From the NCBI GenBank assembly GCA_012934845.2, contig WNNJ02001607.1, positions 25,723-89,722 of the forward strand: a stretch of 64,000 nt of DNA. Direction: 5' to 3'. The position numbers and the translations under genes are program-made. Origin of the DNA: Pomphorhynchus laevis (Eukaryota > Acanthocephala > Palaeacanthocephala > Echinorhynchida > Pomphorhynchidae). Below are positions 23,330-35,700 of this stretch, in pieces (position 1 is the stretch's first letter; every line of letters starts with the position of its first letter). Under the pieces are notes generated by a model. It had not been told where the DNA came from. It searched no databases and saw only the letters and a list, made by a program, of their open reading frames with translations.

Positions 23330-23540
23330 TCATGGATCATACTTAGGACGGTTTCTTGTTTTGGCTTTTAGAAACCTCATCATTTGAAGCACAAACATTG
23401 CCTGTACACAAGAAAAATTTAAAATTAAAAGTTACATGAGTAAACTTTGATATAAATTTTAATATTTTCCTTACTGTGTTGCAATTGCTCTTTTCTTCAA
23501 CTCCATTTTTGTATTAACAAAAATACAAGATGTGACTAAG
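23330..23540 (-). other. Probable intron with flanking short exons, unassigned
   Basis: On the minus strand ATGGAGTTGAAGAAAAGAGC runs into a strong donor (CACA|GTAAGG, 23,474). A strong acceptor (TTCTTGTGTACAG|GCAATG) follows 71 nt later at about 23,403. None of the three joinings gives a long product; one frame of the second exon reads QMMRFLKAKTRNRPKYDP before a stop. A further donor (GCAG|GTGAGT) after MRGAANA lies near 23,068. These may be exons of one small minus-strand gene. Confidence 0.25.
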
Positions 23541-25100
23541 AACTATTTTATTCAGTTTCATCGAAACTAAGCAGAAATACATTTTCATTTAAGCACTGTA
23601 TGCATTTATTTCAAATGTAGGGTGCATTTATTTTGTTTTTTTTATTTAAATTTGCTCCTACACAATTTATCATTATCATTTAAAAGAAACAAAATTTCAA
23701 ATGCACAAAATTTTACTTATTTCGTAAAGTACATCAACATAAATTATCACAGGATCGGGTAAGCGTAGTTTAATAAGTATATTTAAGAATCATGTCACTG
23801 GATAAAACGTGTTTTATTGGTTATGCTATTTATGTCGATATATTTGTATATTTATGTAAATTCTATATTATTGATAACGAAGAAACTATTAATGGTAAAG
23901 GTAGTTCGATGAATACCTGCCTTCACGTCAGTCAGAGTTATATCTTAGATATTATTCTTACTTGAACTGTCTAACTGCGTCACAATATATCATATACACA
24001 GATATGCTAAATATACTTAGATAATGGTATAATCGTATACTTAAATAATGCAAAAAATACAATAATGTATTAATAAAGCAGTTTCGTACTCTAAATGATG
24101 ATTTGTTGTATCTCATTTATTACGTTTCTATCTTGTTGTACCGTTTTAAGATGTTGATAGAGAAACTTAATATGTCATTTGAATTATATTCATCACAAAT
24201 AGATCGAATATATGTTACTAAAAGTACAAGTTTAACTATTGATATTGCAATACTTGCCGTATTACATCAATACTAGCATATAATTGAAATATTTCTTGTA
24301 AATGCCTCCCACAAACTGATTTATTTAAACATTACTGTTTTAAATAGAACTCAATCCAGTCGTTCTAACTAGCCAGCCCGGTCATGTGATTGCAAGTTTC
24401 GAAATGATGAGTCATGTATGTACTCAGCAGCGTGCAGAATAAAAATATGCACAGAATAAAGATATGATAAACTAAGTTTGAACATATCATAGGCAGGTCC
24501 AACACTATTTATAAAACACTATTTACCTAAATTATATCAAAATTTGCCAAAATCTAATCAGCTCAGAATTTAGGAAAGCAATAGTAATGGATGTATAGAA
24601 GCATCGTTTGATAGAAACTCACAACACAATAGTAGAAATTAATTCAAGCTTACGATAGCACCAGCCGGATCAATTAACTGAGGGTACTATTTTATACAAT
24701 ATTTTAAAAGTGAAACTATCTGTATCTTAAAAAGCATTTTTATAACCCAGATTTTTATGAATATACTGTATATTAAAATTAAAATTAAAAATCTATCTTA
24801 TTCGAAATTCTCAAAATTTTACTTGAAAATTCTATTTTTTAAAAGCGTGAACTTTATAAAATAGTACATATTTACAGATAATGCACATTTTATCTTTTAG
24901 TCGAAACAAATATCGACAGTTCATTCTACAAGTCGGTATTAGGGTTATTTTCTAATTGAACAAGAAAATTTCGTATTGAACGAGAACAAGAACATTGAAC
25001 GAGAACAAGAATATTGAACAAGAACATTCCCTATGAATGCAATCCAGGTACGGTGAGCTGCAGCAAAACTTGATAATACGTAGTTGTGATTACATAACTT
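23541..25100. other. AT-rich DNA without recognised genes
   Basis: No exon or ORF that I can support. Only short direct repeats such as AACGAGAACAAGAA near 24,980 stand out. Confidence 0.4.
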
Positions 25101-25115
25101 CTATATTTCCTAATC

Positions 25116-25264
25116 AGTCAATATTTAGTCTATGACTAAATATTGACTAAGCAGCCAATATAATGTCTTCCTAATCAGTCAATATTTAGTCTAGAAAAAG
25201 ACTAAGCAAAGACTGCTTCCTAATCAGTCAATATTTAGTCTAGAAAAAGACTAAGCAAAGACTG
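25116..25264. repeat. Hairpin and 49-bp direct repeat sharing one motif
   Basis: AGTCAATATTTAGTC and its exact reverse complement form a 15-bp hairpin at 25116-25148. The motif recurs in a 49-bp unit repeated head-to-tail at 25167-25215 and 25216-25264 without visible mismatch. Confidence 0.8.
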
Positions 25265-25604
25265 CTTAAATTATTTATATATCAAAAAAATCGCGAATGT
25301 TCTTGGAAATGTGTTGATAGAAAATATATACAAACTTGGGTTTAGTTGAATAAACTACCATCAATAAATATCGTTTAATAGAGAGTACATTCCTCAGGAT
25401 TGTATAATCATTTTTTAATTAACCAATAACGTTATCGAAAATTCATTTGTTTTAAAATTAGTACCGGTGGGCATTATTCATTTAACTATATGATTTCATA
25501 AACACGCGATATCGGGAGATTTATGAATTTTACAGATATCAACAATCGATAACCTCTATTCGGGTTCCCCATTGGTAAACTGTGTGGAGAATGTAGTTAG
25601 CATC

Positions 25605-25639
25605 TTTGGTTGTTCTTCGTGTAGCTAAGAACAACCAAA
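25605..25639. repeat. Perfect 13-bp hairpin
   Basis: TTTGGTTGTTCTT and its exact reverse complement around a 9-nt loop. Confidence 0.75.
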
Positions 25640-25764
25640 AATCACTCAATTATATATCATTCAATTGATATATTTGTCTCCATTAAATATAGAATTATAT
25701 GAAAATGTTTATATATCAAAATGTAATTTATATAATTACATAATTATTATATAAAAATTATATA

Positions 25765-26184
25765 AAAATTAAAATTTGAATTTATGTTTCTGAAAGTAGA
25801 TCAATTGAGTAATAAATCTCAAAGTTAGCCATTTGAATACTTTTTTAAGCAAGATAGCTTTAATGTCACTTTCAGCACGTACCCCAAGCACGAGAACTAA
25901 TTTTTATTCTACAATTTAATAAAAATTTATTATATCTAATAATTTTTATATAATTTTTATTATATCAAAATGTTTTACTCGTAACTATCAACAAAATATT
26001 GAAAGTTGGATGTCGAATGTAAATTTTTATTAAATTGCAGAATAAAAATTAGTTCTCGTGCTTGGGGTACGTGCTGAAAGTGACATTAAAGCTATCTTGC
26101 TTAAAAAAGTATTCAAATGGCTAACTTTGAGATTTATTGCTCAATTGATTTACTTTCAGAAACATAAATTCAAATTTTAATTTT
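25765..26184. repeat. Long near-perfect foldback, about 165-bp arms
   Basis: The left arm (about 25765-25930) and right arm (about 26021-26184) are inverted copies with very few differences (for example GTAGATCAATTGAG against GTAAATCAATTGAG). They flank about 90 bp of AT-rich DNA. There is no ORF. A foldback or MITE with long terminal inverted repeats is likely, and the close match of the arms suggests recent origin. Confidence 0.85.
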
Positions 26185-26219
26185 AACTACTTTATTCTTT
26201 TCGCTGTAGATACAATATC

Positions 26220-26300
26220 CGAATACCGTTCGAAGTATGATATCGTTCGAACAGATACCGTTTGAACAGATATCGTTCGAACGGTAGAAGTCATACTTCT
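26220..26300. repeat. CGTTCGAACG palindrome cluster
   Basis: GAAGTATGA and TCATACTTC face each other around three imperfect copies of CGTTCGAACAGATA. The whole stretch can fold back. Confidence 0.6.
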
Positions 26301-26604
26301 TCACAACTCCAATATACAATCCATCACGTATTCAACTTAGATTTGAAATAAATTCAACTTAGACTTAACAATATATTTACATCATTAATGACGTATTTTA
26401 CGTCATTTTTACAACATACTTAGCAATAAAAGTTTATTTAAATTTTTAATGTTAGAAACAATAAGTAACATTTTTGAATTTGTATATTTCATCAAATTCA
26501 AACAAATGTAGTGAAATAATATATAAAAGTTATAAAACTAATTATACATTTAGTTTATCTCATGCATTATACAAGTAAATTATGTTTTATACCTCTAATT
26601 TCAG

Positions 26605-26708
26605 ATGTTATACTTTATTTACGTCATACTCCTAAAGCTCGCGTTTTCTTTGGATTTAAGCAAACGATGTATAACGCAATTTGATTTTATCACTTTCACA
26701 GAATTGCA
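26605..26708 (+). CDS. LRR gene exon 1: signal peptide
   Basis: ATG directly after TAATTTCAG. It encodes MLYFIYVILLKLAFSLDLSK and on to ITFTEL, with a clear hydrophobic core and cleavage likely near residues 15-17. It ends in phase 2 at a strong donor, GTAAGTGA. The acceptor-like CAG before ATG suggests a 5' UTR intron or trans-splicing. Confidence 0.75.
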
Positions 26709-29700
26709 GTAAGTGATTAAGGATAACGCTCAGTTCTAATAACCATTTATTTAGGAATTTGTATGTAAATAAGCAAGTAATTAAATGTTTTGTATCTAGA
26801 TATACTTTCATAATAAAGTATTAAAAATATACATGATGTTTAATTTTATGAAATTTTCAAAATTTACCTAAATTAAATGTGTCGTTATTTTGTTTCTCCA
26901 TTTTGATAAAAAATAAAAATATCAAAGCGACATCGTGTTCAATTTGAAGTTAATCCTAGATTGTAAATAAAAATTTGAAAAGACATACTTTAATTTGATA
27001 AGATTAAATACGTACTTTGCAATGTATATCTAATCAGAATAAATTTTTAATATAAAATTTTTTAATATTTAATATTTAATATTAATATTAATTAATTTAT
27101 TAATTAGTACCGATAAATGTTTAACAGATCAATTAAGCGACTTTTCAGTTACTACTGAACATATTGACCAATAAAATCCATATTTATAATTCACATCTAT
27201 AGAAATCAATATGCATTTATTACAGCGCATAAGACATGTGCTGTAACAAAATGAGCAAAACAGAACACAAATAGAAGGCAATTTAAATGTATGATTTGAA
27301 ATAAATAAATGGATGACGATAATAACAAAGCACCATTGTAATATTTGTGACATTATATTTTTGACAAATAAATAAATATTAAATGATAAATTATTATTAA
27401 TAATAATTAATAATTTATTTATTAAATAATAAATAAATAAATATTTATATTTTATAAATATTTTATATTTTTGACAAATGTTAAATATAATTATATTTAT
27501 CATTTTTGATTCCTTTGACAAAAATAATTTTACTTTTAAATTCAAAGTGATAAAACTCCGCTTTAAAATAAGTATTTGATAAATAATAATTAAAATGTCT
27601 TAGCATTTTATTAAATGCTAAGACATAAAGCACACATTTTGTGTTTCATAAAGTTTTGAAAAAACTTGATGAAATACAAAAAAAACGATAACAATTTCAT
27701 TAAATTGTTATCTTTTCAAATAAGAGAAGATGTTTAAGAAACATTTTTACAATATTATAATATTATATAGTATTATAATAATTATTATATTAATTATTAT
27801 TAAAATATTATTATAATATTATAATATTATATTATTATATTTTTACAATATTTTATATTTGTCATTTTTACAATTAGCAATTTGATTTTTCCATTCGTCA
27901 ATTAAGCAAAAATTATTTCCCGCACTGCCTTGTTCTGATTAATAAATAATTTCAATACCTATAGTGCATTTATTTAAAACAAAATTCATCAGATGCGCTG
28001 AATAATAGTTGATTTTAATTATATAAATAGCTTCGGTTTATATGAATCCGAATTTAATCAGCTTACCAGCTGATATTTCTGTTAAAATATCAACAGATAT
28101 TTTAACAGAAATATCTGTTGATATTAAAAAACATTATTTGCTAGCATCCTGTCACATAATGCCATTAAGGATATATCCTTAAGGATATATATTTTTTATA
28201 TATTATATATATTTTTAATATCTGTTGATATTAAAAAAACATTATTTTAATCAAATTATGATGCAATTTTACAAATCAAATGCACAAAATTTACAAAAAC
28301 AATTTAAATATCACAAATTTAATAAGATTAGCTAACTGAGTCAACCTTTTTTTATTTTTCAGCATACCACTTTTTAAACATAAATGCAAAAACATCAAAT
28401 TATATAATAAATTTGAACCATAACTTATTATGACCGATGACCTTTCGCAATTAAAATGTGGCATTATTAAATTATTATATTAATCCAATAGAGCAAATCA
28501 TATGATATTTCCGATAATTCTTATTATGTAATATCGTTTTAGGTTTTACAACGATACTGTTAAGAATAATTACTGCTATCGTTCTTTAAGCTCTGAAATA
28601 CAAACATTTGTTATGCACACAGTACCAAATATCAGAAATGACAGTAGAATGTAAGTACTAATTTTCAATAATAGCATCATGTCGATTTTATAATAATAGC
28701 ATCCTGTCACATAATGCCATTAAAGATATATCACTTGCAAATATACGTAAATTTTGGAACACAAATTACTTGTAAGTGACGCAATGCTTTGACAAAATGT
28801 ATCTTTTACGAATAAAACTTTAATTAATTTTGCAAAATTATAACCCTTATATAAATGAAATATAAATGTGTAGCTATAAACGATTTAATATTTCTTCTTT
28901 TCTAATTCATCACAAAGACCTATAAAGTATACACAAATAATTTGTTTTATTTTTGAATTATATTTTGCTTCTCGTAAATTTGAAAATACCCTTTATATTA
29001 ACTAAAAATTGACAATTAAAATTGCGATTAAGAAAACGACTTCATTTGCATTTACACTTCATCTTATCTGTATTTTAGTGCGATCGACTATAACCATTTG
29101 AGTATATTCAGAATACAGAAGCTTCCAAAGCTCTGGACAGGAATTATGTTCGACAGACCAATAAATTAATATTCTATTTCATTTTTGCGTAGATTGGCAA
29201 ACAATAACCAAATAAGATATGTTCATCTAAATTGTACAGATAGCCTCTTTATTAATCGTACAAGGCGAGTTTACGGTCATCTCAAGTTACTGTAATGTTT
29301 TAAAAGTAATAAAACATTTTCACATTTATTTTTGAAAAGTGATCTGTCGTGGAATTTTATATCGTCGATCGAGAATTATAATTGCGAATTTGATAACCTG
29401 TATGTTTAAAGTGTATTCTGATATAATACGTAAACTTTATGATTTTGCTTCAGAAAACTGCATCACAATTTGATTAATAACGATGATATTCTAAATATCG
29501 AAGGATATTTCAATGTAAAAAGATTGTAAGTGTTATAAAATATTAGTACTTCGAATCTTAATTGTTGGAACTTATCTAAAACTAAATTGAAAAATAATAG
29601 CATTCACGAAGTAAAACTGATGATCGTAATTCATAACCATCAACATTGTAATTCAATATAATTATTAGTTATTTGACTAATAAATAACAGACAATTTATC

Positions 29701-32700
29701 AAATAGTGATTAGTGGTCATCAAGAGGAACTGCGATGCTATCAGTTCTCGGCCCATATTCCTCGACATAAGTGTACCTTATTCTAATATAAAGCATGCTT
29801 TAATTATTAATTCATAAAAATTGTTCGCTTAATAGTTCAAATTTTTAATAATATTTTGTTAATTTGTACATTGTAAATTTGATATTTTAATAATATTTTA
29901 TTGATGTCTAATTCTATATTATAAGAAAAAATTAATAAAACTTGCTGGGAAATTAGCAGAAAAATAATGTCGTTTCAAAAATAAATATTTTCAGTATGTC
30001 TGGCAGAGGTTATATTACCGTCAAATTACCGTTATATTTCCGGTTATTAGTCAAATCAATAGTATCAAATCAATAATGCGTAGTTTCAGTATTTCTGAAT
30101 TATAATAAATAATTATAAGACTTTATACAATATATTTATATTAAATTAACATTTAAAATTGAAATTTTAAATAAACGTCAATTTTGATAAATTGAATAAT
30201 AAATAACAGACGGTGGATAAGAACAAGAATTAGATGTCATCAGAAGGAACTGTTATGTTATCAGGTTTAAGCCACAATTCCTCGACCCAACATAGCATCG
30301 GCCCAAATGCATACTACTTCCTCTGATGAGATTTGATTATCTAGTATATCATTCTAATACAAAGCATATTGTTTATTATCTTTCCGTAACAACTTTTCGT
30401 TTAATACTTTAAATTTATTATAAATTTATATATTTTAGTATTTTCTGTTTGATGATTATTTTATAGTACTTAGTTTAAAATATCCATCTGTTAAATTATT
30501 TAAATGATTTTGAAGTCAATATCGTCACAAATTGTTGCAATTCTTAAAATTTCATTATTGTATTACATTTTATATGATATGGTATGCATGGATGCTTAAG
30601 CAAAAATATGTTTCTTGTAAATTTAAATATGTCATCTTTACGATATAAATTAATAGTAGTTTTAGTTAATGTTAATTTAATGTTCATATCTAGATATACA
30701 CCTTCTTGATCATTAATATTGGTTTTATTAAGAATAAGGCTACCGGGATAAATTTGTTCGCTTATTGAATAAAAATTATTAGAATTAAATACACATATAC
30801 TTCAGATATATATTTCTTCGAAACATATATTTCATATCTCGACATAATTTTTATTAATTTTTACACAGTTATGAACAAATTCATATTCTATTAAGTTTAA
30901 AATAATGAGGGACATGATAACGCCAATAACGTTATTATAACGTCACTATTAATTTCGAAATATTAGTATTACTTAATACTAATATTATACTCAGTCTTGT
31001 ATTAATTCAATTTTATCCATATATTTATATTTACTTGATGATTAAATTTTTGTCAGATATGCGTTATAGTTATTATATCATATATATGTATATCTTTTTC
31101 CGAATATAAGGTTAATTAATTTTACTAACGCTTCTAAATCTAGATTTGTATAAAGCGTACTAAAATCGTATGTATTTATATTTTGAAAATTTATTCCTTT
31201 TGTCTGTTCTAAAAATTCTTTTGTAGAATTAATACTGAAATAGTGTTTTATACCAGTATTAATTTCGATTACCTTGCAATATTTTTTAAAGTGTGCTTTA
31301 ATTACTTTAAGTATTTTGTTTATATAGACAGAAAGTGGTTTTAATACATTTAAACGCACTACATATGAACCTAGGTTTTATTGGATTTTTATGTAATTTT
31401 GGATTCCAATATAATATAGGTATAGTTTTATTATCTAATTCAACCTTTATACCCTTTTTATCCATTATAGAACAGTGACTTGTAATAATTGTTTCTAAAC
31501 TCAACTCACTACGTTCATATGTTGGATTTACATTTAAATCATTAGAATTAACCTCTTTCACTAGTATATCATAATAAAGCTTTTTTGCATATGAAGACAA
31601 AGTTATTACTAGCTTTATCAATAGTTGCTATTATATAGTTATGCTTAATTTAGTAAGTTCTGATTTCATATATTTATTAATTTTATCTTTTCTTTTATAA
31701 ATGTTTGTTATTTTCATTTTTTAAAATTTATCTAATTTATCTGATTTTAATCTTATTATCTTAAATTTCAACGTATCATTTTGGAATATTATATATTATC
31801 AATCATATATTTTTATGTTAATAAATTATTATTAATATAATCTTTTATATTTATTTGCTTAAAATTCCTAAATTTATAAATAGCTTTAAAAAGGTCTTTT
31901 AGCTAAATAAACGGGTAGCGAATAAAATAAAGCGCTAAATGAACACATTATTCTGCATTTACATATTATAAAACCATCATTTATTAATTAACATATCTTT
32001 ATTAATTTTAAATTTCCTTTTATAATTGTTTGATTTTGTTTTCAATTCAATCCAATATATAATCTATCAAAATTTAAATCTTAGATGTATTTACATTTTC
32101 ACTATTAATCAGCTTACCAAAGTAAGCATATAGTTTTTAAAGGATATAGTTATCCTTTAATTTGGTAAGTTCAGTGAACTATCTTTATTAATCTGATATT
32201 TCTTTTTATAATTGTTTGTTATTTTCATTTTCTCAAGTTTGTTATTTCCATATCAGTTTTTTAAATGTTTATCTTTGATGTATTTAAGCTTTTACTATTA
32301 ATCAGCTTACCAAAGTAAGCATTTAAGTCATTATATAAAGAATTGTGAATTTTATTTTTATTGCTATTATTTAATCTATATTTATACTCTATTGATAGCA
32401 GCTTTCTTAATTCACAATTTTCAATTAATTCTCGATTATGGGTACATATATGTTCATTTATTTTATCAAAATTAAGAGTTTTGCAATTGCATTCTGTTTC
32501 TATGATGTTTCTAATATCATCATTACATAATAATTTCAATTCTTTATTATAATTACAAATTTTTCGTCTTAATGGCAGTATCAGCTTATAACTTATTTTA
32601 GGAATATGTTTACTCAAATCTAATTATATTATTTCTTTATTTCTAGAATTATCTAAAAGTATAACAATATTTATATTATCTATAAATTTATTAATGAAGT

Positions 32701-35700
32701 TTATAGTTAGTGTATATTTTTTATTGTTATTATTAACATTTATTGTCCGATTATAGTATTTTGTATTACAATAACTGTCTATTATACAACTCAACCTATC
32801 ATAATCGTTAATTAATCTTTGATTTATTGAACAAATGATATTTTTAGAAAAACTTCTTATATTTACAAAAAGATCTTTTAGCTTATTATCTCTTAAAAGT
32901 TGTTTCAATATTTCTAATTGTTCATTTATATACATATCTTTTTTAATATTTTTAACTCTATTTTTCTTATTCCTTTTATCACCATTACTTATTGGTTTGC
33001 GTCTAACCGGATTATTATAATATAGTTTTTATTATTTACTATACTACTGCTAATTCCTTCAACCACATCATTCAATCCTAATCGGTACATGAAATTAATC
33101 GTTTTAATCCAAAAATATTCTCTTTCTAATAATATTGACTTATTTTCTTCAATAATATTTTCTAAAATAAATAATTTACAGTTTTAATATCATGTCCTAT
33201 TAATCTCATATGTTTATGAAATATAGTTTGACTATTATGCTGTATATTATATATGTGCTGCCTAAAGAAAGTTTAACATTCTATATGATTTTCCTTTATA
33301 TTGCAATCCACATGTACATTTTATTAGATACACTACACCTGCGGTATTGCAGTTGCAATTATTATTAATATTTAATGAAAAACATTTGTTTGTCGCATTA
33401 CTTACAATACAATTATTATTTAAAACATCGCAAGTTTTACAACTTTTTCTGTTACATTTAAAAGACCTAAAATTAAAATCTTTAGTACTTACGTATGTTT
33501 CCAATGTGTTTGAGTACATGTAACTTATGTTAAGTCATAATTTTTAATGTTGCTTTTTCGGTATCGCCACCTAGTTTAGCTGACTCATACTAAACTTACA
33601 ACGGGCCATCCAGCAGCATTTGACAGGGGGATGCCCTGCTTAAGGCAGTTTCAGGCTGGAACAATACCTATAAAGATCCATGACATTCAATCCACGCTCT
33701 ACGCGACTGACTATTGGTCATTACCTAGTCTATTAAACGTGATTAAGTGAAGCAGTTTACATTTTAAAGTGTAATGCAAACTTGGAATGCAAACTTCTTC
33801 CTTTTTTGAAAATTAGCAGAAAAATAATATTAACGTATTAAAATTAACCAATACATAGTTTCGGTATTTCTGACAGAGGTCATATTACCAGGAAACTAAA
33901 TTTCACAGGTCAATAATAGAACAAATCTGTCAGTAGATTTGTCAGTAGAACAAATCAAATTAACTAACTGAGTCTACGTATTTAATATAATTATAAAATT
34001 GAAAGAAAACATAATAATGCTAAATCAAAATTTAATAATTAAAAATTAAGCAATTAACAATTATAAATAATTGTTAAAAGATTTTATATAATTTATTACA
34101 AGTTTAAATTAAAAATGAATGCTGCCTGTGGGAATGGAAATGGATTATATCTTGACGTATCTGATGATGTAACTAAACAATTTACAGCACAAATCAGATC
34201 AGGTAACTTAGTCTACGTATATTAAATTATAAATTAAATATAATGATACTAAAATACTAAAATTTAAAAAACCTTATTTTAGTTCAGAGCGCTACGTAAA
34301 TTACTGCAGTTTTAGATTTTAAACTGCTTACTCTTGAAATAAAGATGATTATCCGACCATAGCAAACGTCCCTAGCGATTTTTTTCACTTTGGATTTTTT
34401 CGTGGTAATTCTGAAATTGTTGGTGTTTCGATAAACGCTCAGTGATATCATAGTATAAAATTAATATTATTTTATACTATAAATATTATAATATAGTATA
34501 TAATCTATATATATCATAACATTGCCATTTTCGTTATCTTAACATTAACCAAAATGCTATGAATTTAGAAAAATATGTTTGTAAATATTTTACAAAAATA
34601 TTTACAAAAACCTTTTATGATCAAACTTTTACGATCAATTTTTTAAACATTTTATAAAATGATTTACAGTAAAACATAGTAACGTAGTAGCATAGCATGA
34701 TAACATATTGAACAATAACGCTCAATATATTTTGCAACAATTCCAAACCACTAAATTTAGAAAACAAAGCACAATTGAATAAAGTAGTCTATTTGGTGTT
34801 TCTCAATCATCGATAGTTTCATCTTCGCTTTCATCAGTTTCATCTTTTATAGGAGAAAAAGGTATTTCACTTAATTCAGGTTTCGGTTCTTTGTAGTTCA
34901 TGAAAGTTTCTGCCAGTGATGAATGAAATTCTAAAATTAAACGCTTAACAAATAGACATTTCAGTTTTTAACTTACTATCCGGTAATTTCATATTTTGGC
35001 ATATTTCCATAAATTGGTCAAGGTAAACAAAGGGACCCTTTAAAATTATCCAATTAATCAAACACATTACTTCAGTAAGTGCAATACCTGAAAACTTGTA
35101 ACAGGCGGTATTCGTTTAAGTAAGTTAAATGCCGCCTGTGGGAATGGAAATGGATTATATCTTGACGTATCTAATGATGTAACTAAACAATTTACAGCAC
35201 AAATCAGATCAGGTAACTTAGTCTACGTATATTAAATTATAAATTAAATATAATGATACTAAAATACTAAAATTTTATAATTTACAAATAAAACGATAAA
35301 TATTCTACCAAGTCGTAAACAAAGGTTCAATTGTTAGCTGCGATTAAAGCTTTAAATTATTGCCAATACTGATAACAGTCTATTGAATTGGTTTTAACAG
35401 TTATAAATAGGTTTTTACAAAGTAACACACGCCAAAACTGTTTGAAGTGGTTAAACAGTTTAAACAGTTTTTTTCTAGGTTCATATGTAGTGCGTTTAAA
35501 TGTACATTAATTTAATAATTTTATATAAGATTTGATATAAGCTTTTAAACAATATATATCAAGTTAAAATTTAAAATCTAAACTTAAAATAAAAGTCAAT
35601 TTTTGTAAATTGACTAATATATAATAAACGATGTATCATAATAAGAATTAGAGATCATATGGATGAACTGCTATGTTATCAGGCTTCGGTACCCCTACGC

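Larger units (their letters stand above)
30547..33540 (-). mobile_element. Decayed Penelope-like retroelement with N-terminal GIY-YIG (Naiad-type order)
   Basis: All domains lie on the minus strand in the order GIY-YIG nuclease, linker, RT fingers, palm and thumb. Classical Penelope elements have the nuclease after the RT; the reverse order defines the permuted Naiad group known from many invertebrates. The element is broken by several frameshifts and by a roughly threefold internal duplication at about 31,650-32,340. The catalytic Asp pair is lost. Structured-repeat sequence flanks both sides and could be its terminal repeats. Confidence 0.8.

Noticed and set aside
27129-27545. 138-codon minus-strand open frame
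   Set aside because: Its first half is AT-only low-complexity sequence (Ile, Asn, Lys, Tyr, Phe), no start context or family match, and it lies inside the LRR gene's first intron. Most likely a chance frame.
29148-29169. LRR gene ending at the TAA at 29167
   Set aside because: AATAAA overlaps here too, but splicing at GTTCGA gives a 45-nt intron, the right phase, and five more in-frame LRR exons downstream, so the stop is intronic in the preferred model.
30331-30340. CTGATGAG near 30,332 as another hammerhead
   Set aside because: No stem II and no GAAA follow. It is part of the outer stem of the structured repeat (consensus CTGATAA).
34118-34225. Plus-strand reading of the 145-bp duplicate as coding (NAACGNGNGLYLDV)
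   Set aside because: The opposite strand has a fully phase-consistent exon chain with strong splice sites over the same sequence, so the plus-strand frame is coincidental.
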